DNA from: Lojkania enalia
Taxonomy: Eukaryota; Ascomycota; Dothideomycetes; Pleosporales
Direction: 5' to 3'
Length of the DNA: 22,982 bases
Assembly: GCA_010094045.1 (NCBI GenBank)
Contig: ML986724.1
Location: 46,872-69,853, forward strand
Shown here: in pieces, positions 9,618 to 18,299 of the stretch
Layout: every line of letters starts with the position of its first letter
How positions within the stretch are numbered: position 1 is the stretch's first letter
Translations under genes and position numbers: made by a program
The notes under the pieces: generated by a model
Database searches by the model: none
What the model saw: the letters and a program-made list of their open reading frames with translations, nothing else
Told to the model about the DNA's origin: nothing

Positions 9618-10329
9618 TCTGGTGGCCGGCTAGTCTATGCCGTAGCGTACCTGCTCACTCCCTCACTCCCTATGCTTTGGCAGTTTTTCGTTGACTCGTA
9701 ATTTGACTAGATTCGAGATCATGGGGGGCCGGACCGTACATAGTGCGAGCTCGTAGGCGTCTATTTCGAAGTCAGCGTTCATTTCAAGTACGGCGTTGCG
9801 GGGTTACTCGCGCTACCCGGCGCCAGTCAGGGTATCGCGTGTTGAACTGGGGGTTGTGCGTTTTGGTGGGGTGGGCCACTCCGGGCGCCCGAGTTTAGGG
9901 AGGCCGGGGGTTAGCGCCGATGTAGCCGATTACGAAGGAGCTAACATTAACTGTAGCTTTTCTATTACGCTCGCTGTGCTGTGATGCGCGAATTATTCTG
10001 GGGTTCGGATTAAGAAAATATCCGCCTTCGTACAGTGGACACTAAATTGGCAGGGAACAACAGCGTGAGAGATACGAACAGCTAGACATGTAAGCCACCG
10101 CACGGCGGGGTTTTGTATAGAAAGTTGTCAATATATGTAGATGCGTTCTGATCCCCGCGCCCTGCTGTACATGCACATGTTTGTAGGCGCTAGCTGCAAG
10201 TGACCTGAGCGCTCCTTTACGAAGTACCGAGTTCCAGGAATGCCATTGAACCCTTCGAAAAGAAAGTTCATCAGCACGAGTTGCCTGGCCCATCGTTGAT
10301 CGCTGATTCTCCTCTCACCTGTGTTGACT

Positions 10330-11640
10330 ATGGTTGAAGATCTTCTTTCCCCTCAGAGGTCACCTGCCCCGCAGCTACAACAGCAACGACTGTTCCGAGA
10401 GTCTTGTCAGAACTGCGCAGACTCCAAGGTTCGATGCAGTAAAGACAAACCTACTTGCGCACGTTGTGCCCGTCGAGGCACGCCTTGTGTCTATCAACAA
10501 TCTAGGCGTGCTGGAAGAAAGGTCACGTCTACCGCACACGCTAAACAGGCTCGTCGAGCTGCTGCCGACGCCCTCAATGAGAACTCCCAGAACTCCCCCC
10601 CGGACACATGGGCGATCACTGTCGACAGTATTAGCTCGCTGCTATCACCTCCAGGATCCGAGACTCTCTCAACCGCCGTCCCTTCCCAAGGGGCTCCTAT
10701 TGACAGTCACGCACGTTCGGAGAGCTTGTCGACCTTAGACCCTGTTTCAGATCATTCTGATCCAACAGCGTGGTGGTCCAATAAGCTCTTCAAAACTCTC
10801 TGCACAGAACCAGGCCCGTTCCTGTGTAGAGATGATTCCGATTTCGTGCCAGACTTAGTTACCTTGGACGATGATTTTTCGACTCTGGGTGATGCAGTTA
10901 GCACGACGATTTTTGACGATACAACCCTAGCGGCTTTCAACTTGCCAACCCCGAGGCTTGACGCTGCAGGAAATACCCCCGCGGCTGGCTACCAGTCTGG
11001 ATCCACAACATCGTCTAGCGTAGCTTGCAGCGATTCCTGTCCTGCGGTCATTTCTCGGTTACTACCAGAGCTGTTCTTATCCAGTGGCACGACATGCGAA
11101 CGCAACCAGACGCAAAGCGCAGAGCCGCAGAGCGAGTCTTTGATCGATATCTGCGCCAGGAATAAGAGAATATCTGAAGCCATGGATGCCATCGTGGAAT
11201 GCGCATGCAGCCAAGATATCCACGTGTTGTTTCTCGTCGGCCTATGCACCTCCAAGGTCATGTCGCACTATCTGGGAGCTACGCAACGTGACCATCTGAA
11301 GAGTGCACAACGAGCTAGCGACTCGTTCAACGCGAATAATGAACACCAACAGACCCAACAAGAGGAAGTTGACGACACTGAAACCAAGATAATGTCAGCA
11401 CGCATGGTCCTTGGCGAGCTCCATCGCATCCAGAGACTTTTGGCTCGTTTGTCCGATCGCCTAAAACGGACGGAGCCAAAAGGTGATGTGTCTAATAGCT
11501 CTGCCGACGTAGGAGCTTCTTCAAGAAACGAAGTAGAAAGTCCATTCACTCGCTTAATGCTCGAGCAGCTTGACCACAGCTTGCGAGCTCACCTTCGCTT
11601 TGTTTTTAGAGGCATGTCACTCGTGGCTCAGCGAGCGTAA
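10330..11640 (+). CDS. AflR-like Zn2Cys6 transcriptional activator, 436 aa
   Basis: An intronless gene. The start is the ATG at 10330; an in-frame GTG nine bases upstream is not a credible start in a fungus. The binuclear zinc cluster is complete: Cys 26, 29, 36, 43, 46 and 53, spaced C-x2-C-x6-C-x6-C-x2-C-x6-C (CQNCADSKVRCSKDKPTCAR and on). A basic linker (RRAGRK) follows. The middle is Ser/Thr/Pro-rich and acidic (DDDFSTLGD region), as in activation domains. The C-terminal third has the Cys-rich AflR-family region (ECACSQDIHVLFLVGLC) and a helical end (LGELHRIQRLLARLSDRL). Length is close to that of AflR (about 440 aa). AflR-type proteins act in the nucleus and bind TCGN5CGR palindromes in secondary-metabolite gene clusters. 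The AflS-like gene lies upstream and a monooxygenase gene downstream. Homologues also control non-aflatoxin polyketide clusters, so no product can be assigned. Confidence 0.9.
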   Translation: MVEDLLSPQRSPAPQLQQQRLFRESCQNCADSKVRCSKDKPTCARCARRGTPCVYQQSRRAGRKVTSTAHAKQARRAAADALNENSQNSPPDTWAITVDSISSLLSPPGSETLSTAVPSQGAPIDSHARSESLSTLDPVSDHSDPTAWWSNKLFKTLCTEPGPFLCRDDSDFVPDLVTLDDDFSTLGDAVSTTIFDDTTLAAFNLPTPRLDAAGNTPAAGYQSGSTTSSSVACSDSCPAVISRLLPELFLSSGTTCERNQTQSAEPQSESLIDICARNKRISEAMDAIVECACSQDIHVLFLVGLCTSKVMSHYLGATQRDHLKSAQRASDSFNANNEHQQTQQEEVDDTETKIMSARMVLGELHRIQRLLARLSDRLKRTEPKGDVSNSSADVGASSRNEVESPFTRLMLEQLDHSLRAHLRFVFRGMSLVAQRA

Positions 11641-12102
11641 TGCTGACACACCGTCGATGCGGAGAGCATGATGCAGTGTTGACTGCACAGAGTGACAGAC
11701 GAGATGATCATCTCTCTATGGATAAATGATAGACCACAGATAGCTCCAGAAGCTGATATTATATATACTGCGAATTAATTTCGTCTTTTCCAAAAGAGTG
11801 TTTCACTGGACTGTGACAAACCTGGAACCTACAGATCGTTCCTCACGAACATGTACTTGGTCTCCGATGCAAATTGTGCTCTCGGTGTTCAGTGAACCGA
11901 TATAGTCCGAGCAGACACCCGAGTGAGGCTCACAGTGTCGGGAACTGACACCAATCCGCTCCGACGTGTCTTAGCGCCAAATTCGGGACACTGCACGGGA
12001 AGGCCCGACTCGATCGTGTCAAGCCTTTTGCTCTGTTCGATATGAGATAACATCTGTCTCATGAGCTAACATCTGCCTAGATGCAATCCACCTCCGTCTA
12101 CC
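11641..12102. other. Intergenic region and promoter of the monooxygenase gene
   Basis: 462 bp of normal composition. It contains an 18-nt near-perfect direct repeat (12042-12078) just before the start of the monooxygenase gene, and a short upstream reading frame (12081-12113). No AflR-type site was found here. Confidence 0.5.
12042..12078 (+). repeat. 18-nt tandem direct repeat in the monooxygenase leader or promoter
   Basis: ATGAGATAACATCTGTCT (12042-12059) and ATGAGCTAACATCTGCCT (12061-12078) differ at two positions. The second ends in CTAAC...CTAG and looks like the 3' end of an intron, so a spliced 5' leader is possible. It may instead be a duplicated factor site. Confidence 0.6.
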
Positions 12103-12113
12103 ATGGCAGATAA
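12081..12113 (+). promoter_or_regulatory. Upstream reading frame overlapping the monooxygenase start codon
   Basis: ATG at 12081 opens a 10-codon frame that ends with TAA at 12111, so it overlaps the main ATG (12103) in another frame. If the mRNA starts upstream of 12081, this frame would lower translation of the monooxygenase. The main ATG has the better context (ACCATGG). No transcript start is known. Confidence 0.35.
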
Positions 12114-13397
12114 TTCCAACAGTCCCCACGTCCTCATCATTGGAGCAGGCTTAGCTGGCCTCGCTCTGGCGCAGGCATTGAGAGCCCGAAACTACACTTT
12201 CCAAGTGTTTGATCGAGATGTATCTGAAGAGAATCGATCTCAGGGATGGTGCATAACTCTGCACGGCGAGTACGCGCGTCCAGCTTGTGAAGTACGAATG
12301 GCGAGCTGTAGATCTGACGATAGCCTCACAGTTTGCTCGACAGCTTCGCCCGTTACTTCCCCAGCGACATGCCGGATTTGGATCCAGTGGATCACCTCTA
12401 TGGTACAGGCATTGAGACCAGCAGCGCTGTTTACCACGCCTCGAGGAATCTCCTCAAAGAACTCGTTCGCTTCGGACCGAAGCTCGGGAATAGGCAAATT
12501 CGTGCCAACCGTGGTAAACTCAGAAGCTGGCTGATGACCAACGTATCTGTCCAATGGGGCAAGCAATTTGTCAGATATGAGGAAGATGCCAGTGGAGTCA
12601 CTGCTTATTTCCAGGACGGATCTCAATTCCATGGCGACATAATCGTCGGTGCAGACGGAATACACAGTCGAGTGCGAGCACAACTAGTTCCCGAGGTCCA
12701 TCCTGGCTTCTTGCCCATGGGTGTTATCTGTGGAGAGCTAGAAGCACCCAAAGAGCAGTACGAGCGATGGATGCAGTTAGGAACGTCATGGGTATCTGCC
12801 TTTTCAGCTGACTTGCGAGTGACGTACCTCGTGAGCAGTATCGCGGAAGACGGAAAGAAAGCCAAGCTGTATTGGCTCTTTGGGTGGCAAGACGAGGACG
12901 CTCTAAAAGAGGAATTCTGGACATCCAATGCTTCTCGTGAAGAAATGCACCAATTTGTGCATTCACAGTTGCCTAAGCTGCATCCACAGATTGCTGCACC
13001 CTTCCAAGCAACTCCTGTTGAAGGCATAGTACTGCCCCCGCTCCGCCTCTGCGATATGCTGCCACTAGTACTACCAGCCGGTCGTGTCTCCTTGATCGGA
13101 GATGCGGTCCACTCGATGACGCCTTGTAAGTATTCTTTACCACGACTATGAGAAGGCTTGGCCGATGAATAGCTAACGTGCGGGTTCGCAGTTCGTGGAC
13201 AAGGAGGAAATGTTGCCATGGCAGATGGCATGAGTCTAGCGCGGTTGTTGAATGAAAGGGGAGCAAGCCAGAGTCTATCAGATGTGTTGAGGCTTTATGA
13301 AGAAGAGATGCGGCCCCGAGCAATGGCCGCGGTGCTAGAGTCTCGAGGAGGTGCTTACGAGGCGAATGCTCAGAAAACGACGACAAAGGCCTCATGA
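12103..13397 (+). CDS. FAD-dependent monooxygenase (PHBH/salicylate hydroxylase type), 388 aa, 3 exons
   Basis: Exons 12103-12269, 12332-13125 and 13192-13397 (TGA). Intron 1 is 62 nt (GTACGC...CACAG, CTGAC branch point); intron 2 is 66 nt (GTAAGT...CGCAG, GCTAAC branch point). Phases agree and total 1,167 nt. The N-terminus has the Rossmann motif IGAGLAGL (Gly 14, 16, 19) and the acidic strand end FDRD (Asp37) for the ADP ribose of FAD. The second motif GADGIHSRVR is at about residues 162-171. The third, GDAVHSMTP (from Gly312), continues across intron 2 into FRGQGGN, which closes over the flavin. There is no signal peptide or clear membrane anchor, so it is probably cytosolic. Such enzymes hydroxylate or epoxidise aromatic or isoprenoid substrates with NAD(P)H and O2 and are frequent tailoring enzymes in secondary metabolism. 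The substrate cannot be told. No frameshift or stop is visible. The sequence just after ITLHG depends on the choice of the first donor. Confidence 0.88.
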
Positions 13398-13909
13398 CCT
13401 CTTCTAGTCGCGATGTAGCGTTTACAATATACTTGGTAAAATCTGATAGCTGCTGGCCTTTATGATCGGTGTTCGCATCATTGAGCGCGGTGAACTCTGC
13501 AGTACATTAAGGTAACGATATATTGTAAGTCATGAATAGACTTATTTCTGTAGCTTGCGAAGCAGCTGCAGCAGACTGCAGTATGTCAGAACTTAGGAAG
13601 GCGGAAGCCGCCTTCAAGCGTATTGCTCCCCCTGTTGTAACTGCTCTTACATTGCAGATGCTCTCTTTTTCTTTCCTGCAGTTGCTGTCTTGTTCTCTCC
13701 TGCAGTTTCCCTCTCGCGCGGGTACTGTCTCTCGCGGTGCCCTCTCTCGCGGTGCCCTCTCTCTTGCAGCTCTCTCCTGCCACATTTATAAGCGGTGAAA
13801 TTCCAGCCAATGCAATCCCTGTATCTACTTCTCACCGGCCAATAGGAGAAGAGCTTGATAGGCTAATTAGCGCCTCTTCGGTTTCCTCTGTTTCCGTTAA
13901 AGCCCTATA
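13398..13909. other. Intergenic region between the monooxygenase gene and the Fot1-like element
   Basis: 512 bp with no supported gene. It holds a stable 8-bp hairpin (GAAGGCGG at 13597-13604, CCGCCTTC at 13608-13615, 3-nt loop) and a pyrimidine-rich, PstI-like CTGCAG-rich tract (about 13,655-13,780) with a short 15-bp tandem repeat. Open frames through the tract are products of its skewed composition. Confidence 0.5.
13728..13757. repeat. 15-bp minisatellite, two perfect units and degenerate flanks
   Basis: TCTCTCGCGGTGCCC occurs twice in a row (13728-13742, 13743-13757), followed by a diverged third start. It lies within the C/T-rich tract. Confidence 0.7.
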
Positions 13910-15782
13910 ACGTACAGCACAAGCGAGCTGATCACCCAAGCGAGCTGATCATGATGCCAAGACCCTACCAAAATCGCGATAATTATACTTTGCAGCATCA
14001 TGCTACAACCAACAACTGCAGAATCAATTCAGAAAGAAGCTAGAATACAGCTTGCACTCCAAGCTCTTCAACAAGACGCGATACTAACTATGCGTCGCGT
14101 TGCATCAATCTATAATGTCTCCCAAAGTACACTTAGTACACGAAGGCGAGGAACAGCTCTACAACGCGATTGCCGGCCTAATTCAATAAAGCTTAGTAAG
14201 ACTAAGGAGTGGGTAATTGTTTAGCATATACTAGATCTAGATATAAGAGGATTTCCGCCGCGGCTTACTGCTGTTCAAGATATAGCTAATTTACTGCTAG
14301 CTGCGCGCTCTGCTAGCTAGGTTAGAAAGAACTAGGCAGAGAACTTTATTAAATATATACCTAAGTTTAAGGTTAAATTTAATTAAAAGTATAACTATTT
14401 AAGAGCTAAATATAAGGATCTTAAGGTTATAGGAGGCTAGTTCTACTTTATATAGAATATAAAGGCTAAGTATAATATTATTAATAAAGATACATACAAC
14501 TTTAATAAATTAGGCTTTATAATAGGCGTGATATTGATAGAAGTAGTAGTTACTAGCTCTAAGAGACGGAATTAACTAAAGCAGCTCTAGCTAGGTAATT
14601 ACGAGTAGACTATAATTATCCAGAGTATTAACGTAATAGGATAGATAATACTACTTTTTATTATCTTTATAGGTATCTACCACCTTTCTATATAATATAA
14701 AGAAGATAATATTCTACTAACCTAGGCTATATAGGTTACTAATAACAGCTAGACGATAAATAATATTAGTATTAAATAGTTAAAGTATTTTAATATATAT
14801 ATAAAAGATTATACTATTAGTATATATTAATTACTAATTCTTAATAGCTATAAAAGCTATAACTTACTTAAATTTAGGCAGCTCTATAAAGAAAAGAATA
14901 TTATTACTCTTTATATACCTCTATATTTATTATATCTACTACAGCTACTAAATATAGATTATTTCTCGCCTTTAAAAACTATATATAGGTGCTAAGTTAA
15001 GCAGCTAATATATAGTTATATTAACTACATTATAAAAATTAAGTTCTTATTCTATTTTAAAGTAGCTTTTAATATAGTAATTATAAAGAGTAATATCCTA
15101 AGTAGCTTTTAAAGTATTAGTCTAGTTCTATTCAACCTAGATATAATACTATTAAAGCTTAAAGTTTAACTATATATACTAATACTCTCTATAGTTAAAA
15201 AATACCCTTTAGAAGTTAAAAATACTAAGTAATTCTATTAAATTTAGGTTTTAATCTATATATATTCGATTAAGAGTTTAAAAGTACTTAGATAGTTTAT
15301 TTACTTTAATAGTAGAAGCGTTTAAATAGTTTATAAAAGGTACTATATATATAATATATAAAAACGTACTATTATATATTTAGGTTACTAAGTTTTAAGT
15401 AGCTAATAAAGCTACTATATAACGTCGATTATATAAAAGAAAGTATATATAGAAGGAAGGTAATTTAATAATTAAAGAAGGTACTTAATTAACTACTCTA
15501 AAAGAGTTTAGTACTTATACTAATAGAAAGAAGGGTAGAAAGAAGGCGTGTATTAATAAAGGCTAACTAACTTAAAGGCGCTATAATTAGTATAATAAGG
15601 CTAGGTATAACTCGCGGACTTATAAAAATAATACTATAGATATAGAAGAATAGGCTACTATACTATATAGTACGATAGAATATAAGAAAGTATAATATTT
15701 TACGAAAAGTAGTTACGATTTTAGTATAGTCTTAGCATTATAATTAGCTCGCTTAGGTAATTAACTTACTTATACTGTATAT
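13910..15782 (+). mobile_element. Fot1/pogo-like DNA transposon, 1,873 bp, with 71-bp terminal inverted repeats and TA duplication
   Basis: The left terminal repeat is 13910-13980 and the right is 15712-15782; they align without gaps at 51 of 71 positions by hand count. TA flanks both ends (13908-13909 and 15783-15784), as expected for the Tc1/mariner/pogo superfamily. The repeat holds an internal direct repeat (AAGCGAGCTGATCA at 13921 and 13938). The length is typical of Fot1-like elements. The left end is nearly free of RIP, the right end heavily mutated, so the border of RIP lies inside this element at roughly 14,220-14,300. Confidence 0.92.
14000..15690 (+). pseudogene. Fot1/pogo transposase, inactivated by RIP
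   Basis: ATG at 14000. The first 74 codons are intact and encode the psq-type helix-turn-helix (LTMRRVASIYNVSQSTLSTR). After a TAG at 14222 (Gln expected) the same frame continues through a second DNA-binding part (LDLDIRGFPPRLTAVQDIAN) into the DDE domain. The first catalytic Asp (14504-14506, in YNFNKLGF) and the second (14843-14845, in LILNSYKSYN) now read Asn (GAT to AAT), while the third (GAT at 14957-14959, in NIDYFSPLK) survives. Many TAG/TAA codons replace Gln and Trp. No frameshift was found up to there. The C-terminal end is approximate. The protein cannot be made or work as it stands. Confidence 0.88.
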
Positions 15783-15784
15783 TA

Positions 15785-16890
15785 TAAATTATGTAGAGTA
15801 GATTACATAAAAAAAAGTTGCTAAGTAACTATAATAGGGTTATTAACGATATAATAATAAGAAATAATACGATTATCGGTTTTTTATTAGTATTTTATTT
15901 TATTAATCGTATATTATCGTTTATTATATCTTTTTCCGTAGACGGTTAGGCTTACTACCTATAAACTCTCTTAATAGTTTACATCTATATAAATACTATA
16001 ATCTTATTAGTTATTATATAATTATATTTTTAAATCTACTATATTATATTTAATTAATTAGTATAAAGGTATATATACTATTCTATACCTATAATTAGTA
16101 ATATTAATTATTTATACCTTTTAGTTGTAGTAGTATAGTAGTATAGAGCTATACTTCTAATAATAGAGAGATAGTAGTAGCTAGTAATAATAATAAAAGG
16201 TAGAAGCGTTTAGCTAGTAGTATTAATCTTCTAAATTACTAAAATCTATTTATAATTATCTAATTAAATTACTTTTAGTTAATTATATCTCTTTATACTA
16301 TAATAACTAGTTATAATAAGATAATATCTATTTAAAAGCTAGATTTATTAAAGTTATATATATTCTTATTTATAATACTATACTTCTTCTTTATATACTA
16401 TATAAGCTTAAACCAACTTTTAATTACTTTAGAGTCTTTATATAAAACTCTCTAATAATTATAAAGCTAATTTAAATGTATCTTAAGTTTAGAAATATAT
16501 TTAATAAAGTTTTTAAGCTAATATATACTAATCTTGCCTATACTATACTTAATAAGTAAACTATTAACTATATTTTATATAGTAGCTAAAGTAGGTGTAA
16601 ATTCTTATAAATCTAGATTAAATATATATTAAATAATAACCTCCTCTTTAGGTTTTATTAGTCTCTTTAAATTAGATTTATAATTATACTATAAGTAGAT
16701 TCTAGTATATTATTAATATATAATTATTTAAATTATATTAAATATTAAAATAGTATATTTTTTACTATTTATTTAGCCTCTTTTAGTAGTTAAAAAGGCT
16801 AAATTTACTTAATTCTCGTTTTAGACTATATTCTTATTACTTTATTATTATATTATTATTAAAAGCTTAGGTATCGCGTTTTAATAATAA
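15785..16890. other. AT-rich RIP desert between two DNA transposons
   Basis: No recognisable domain in any frame. Only an imperfect inverted repeat (15848-15930) stands out. It is probably an old, unrecognisable element. Confidence 0.5.
15848..15930. repeat. Imperfect long inverted repeat (arms of about 27 bp)
   Basis: Arm 1 is 15848-15875 and arm 2 is 15904-15930, separated by 28 nt. About 23 of 27 positions pair, with one gap. It may be the end of a small foldback or MITE-type element; AT richness makes chance pairing easier. Confidence 0.45.
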
Positions 16891-17700
16891 AGTAGACCGC
16901 TCGCTTATATAGGCTACTCGCTTATAAGGTATATTAAAGTACTATTAAGTAAGTTACCCTATTAAATAAGCTAAAATTATTTAGTAGTAAGTATAATAAC
17001 TATAATATATAATACTTTAATACCTATAAAAAGATAATATTTAATAAGAAGGTAAAATTAAGCTTATTCTTTAAGTATATAAAGCTAGCTAATTCTAAAG
17101 CTTATAAGCTATTACTAATATATTTAGTATACTATAACTAACTTTTTACTAGAAATATAGAAGAACTTTTATATATACTAATTACTATATAAACTACTAA
17201 ATATTAATTATAACTAAAGAGTAGATAATTATATAATATATCTTTAACTTAGATTTATAAGAATTTATACTCTAACTATATAAGATAGTAGATATAGTAG
17301 ATAAACTATTAGCTATATATAGGAAAGAATTAGTAGATAATAATTAGACTAAAAGATTTATAATATATATAAATAAGCTTAAAATAGCGTTTAATTAGGT
17401 AAAGAACTACTAGAAAATACAGTAGAAGAATTTTAAGGTTATTAGTATATAGTTTAAACTTATTAAAAAGATAAAAGTTATATATAGTATTTATAATAAA
17501 GATATATATAAATTTAATAAGACTAGCTTCTAGATAAATATAATTAGGTTTATAAAAGTTATTATAAACTTAGAGAGATATATAAAACCTAATCTTATAT
17601 AGTTAGATAATTAGAAGTAGATTACTATTATCTAAAGTATCTATATAGTAGAATATATAACTCTATTATTACGGTAATACTATAATACTTCTATATCTAT
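16891..17700 (+). mobile_element. Second, heavily decayed pogo/Fot1-like element (left terminus and N-terminal transposase)
   Basis: A terminal-repeat-like start (16891-16930) carries CTCGCTTATA twice, the same two-box design as the first Fot1-like element. From about 17,030 one plus frame reads like a pogo transposase with stops: an AYKL..YLVYYN helix-turn-helix remnant, IFNLDLREF, DKLLAIYRKELVDNNWTKRF, then KVIS..FKLI and DIYKFNKTSF, where the first catalytic Asp is Asn. The similarity to the first element stops near 17,690, before the second catalytic Asp. The element is truncated or interrupted there, and I could not find its right terminus. Confidence 0.7.
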
Positions 17701-18299
17701 ACTACTCTTACTATAATACCTAAACTAGCTGCTAGTAATAGTTGTTAGTTATTAGCTAGAATATAACTAACTTATCTTAACTATAATAGAGGAAGGTTTT
17801 ACTAACCTAGCTAGCCTATATAATAGTATAGATCTAGCTTTTATAAAAACCTATATAATATAGATATTTCTATTCTTTATATAACGTTTTAATATTTATA
17901 TATAGTATATAGTAATAGAGTTAACTAAGAAGGTCTAAGGATAAAATAGAATTAGATATAATAAGAATCTATTATTATTAAAGCTAGAAAAAGAGAAGAG
18001 AAGATATATAGTAGTAAGATATATATTATTTACTTATTTTAGTCTAGGTAGGTATAAGATTGTATAAGAGTAACTACTATTATAGTATCGCAGGAACGGG
18101 ACCGAGCTATAGGCTAGAACCTTTATAATATTCCTCTCCTTCTTTTCTTCTTCCTCTAATACTAAGTTATATAGATAAATAGTTCTTTAGTAAAATTCTA
18201 CTCTATATCCCGTTTAAATTTTCTTAGAGCGATTATATCTTTATAGTCGCTCTAGTTGTTCTATAAAGGTATAGTATAACTAGTCTACTTATAAAGGAA
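17701..18299. other. RIP-mutated DNA of uncertain origin
   Basis: This lies between the truncated pogo-like element and the minus-strand gypsy pol. It may include the 3' non-coding end or LTR of the minus-strand gypsy. A less mutated patch (CGCAGGAACGGGACCGAGCTATAGG, about 18,089-18,113) and a pyrimidine-rich run (about 18,135-18,160) are visible. No gene recognised. Confidence 0.4.

Larger units (their letters stand above)
8590..10329. other. Long intergenic region between the AflS-like and AflR-like genes
   Basis: About 1.7 kb of normal composition with no supported gene. It contains an imperfect tandem duplication (9122-9339) and an 8-bp inverted repeat (9595-9617). Several open frames of 60-116 codons occur on both strands but lack domains, splice sites or a plausible start. 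The last few hundred bases must include the promoter of the AflR-like gene; no TCGN5CGR site was found in it, so there is no sign of direct self-regulation. Confidence 0.5.

Noticed and set aside
10042..10293. 83-codon minus-strand frame upstream of the AflR-like gene
   Set aside because: No recognisable domain, and it lies in the expected promoter region of the AflR-like gene.
10321..10329. GTG start three codons upstream of the AflR-like ATG
   Set aside because: GTG is not a normal start codon in fungal nuclear genes; the ATG at 10330 is used instead.
12333..12534. Reading the two overlapping plus-strand frames near 12,300-12,530 as separate genes
   Set aside because: A 62-nt intron (12270-12331) with correct phase joins them into one FAD monooxygenase.
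13507..13835. Several overlapping open frames of 62-92 codons on both strands
   Set aside because: They run through a C/T-rich, partly tandem-repeated tract and code for low-complexity peptides.
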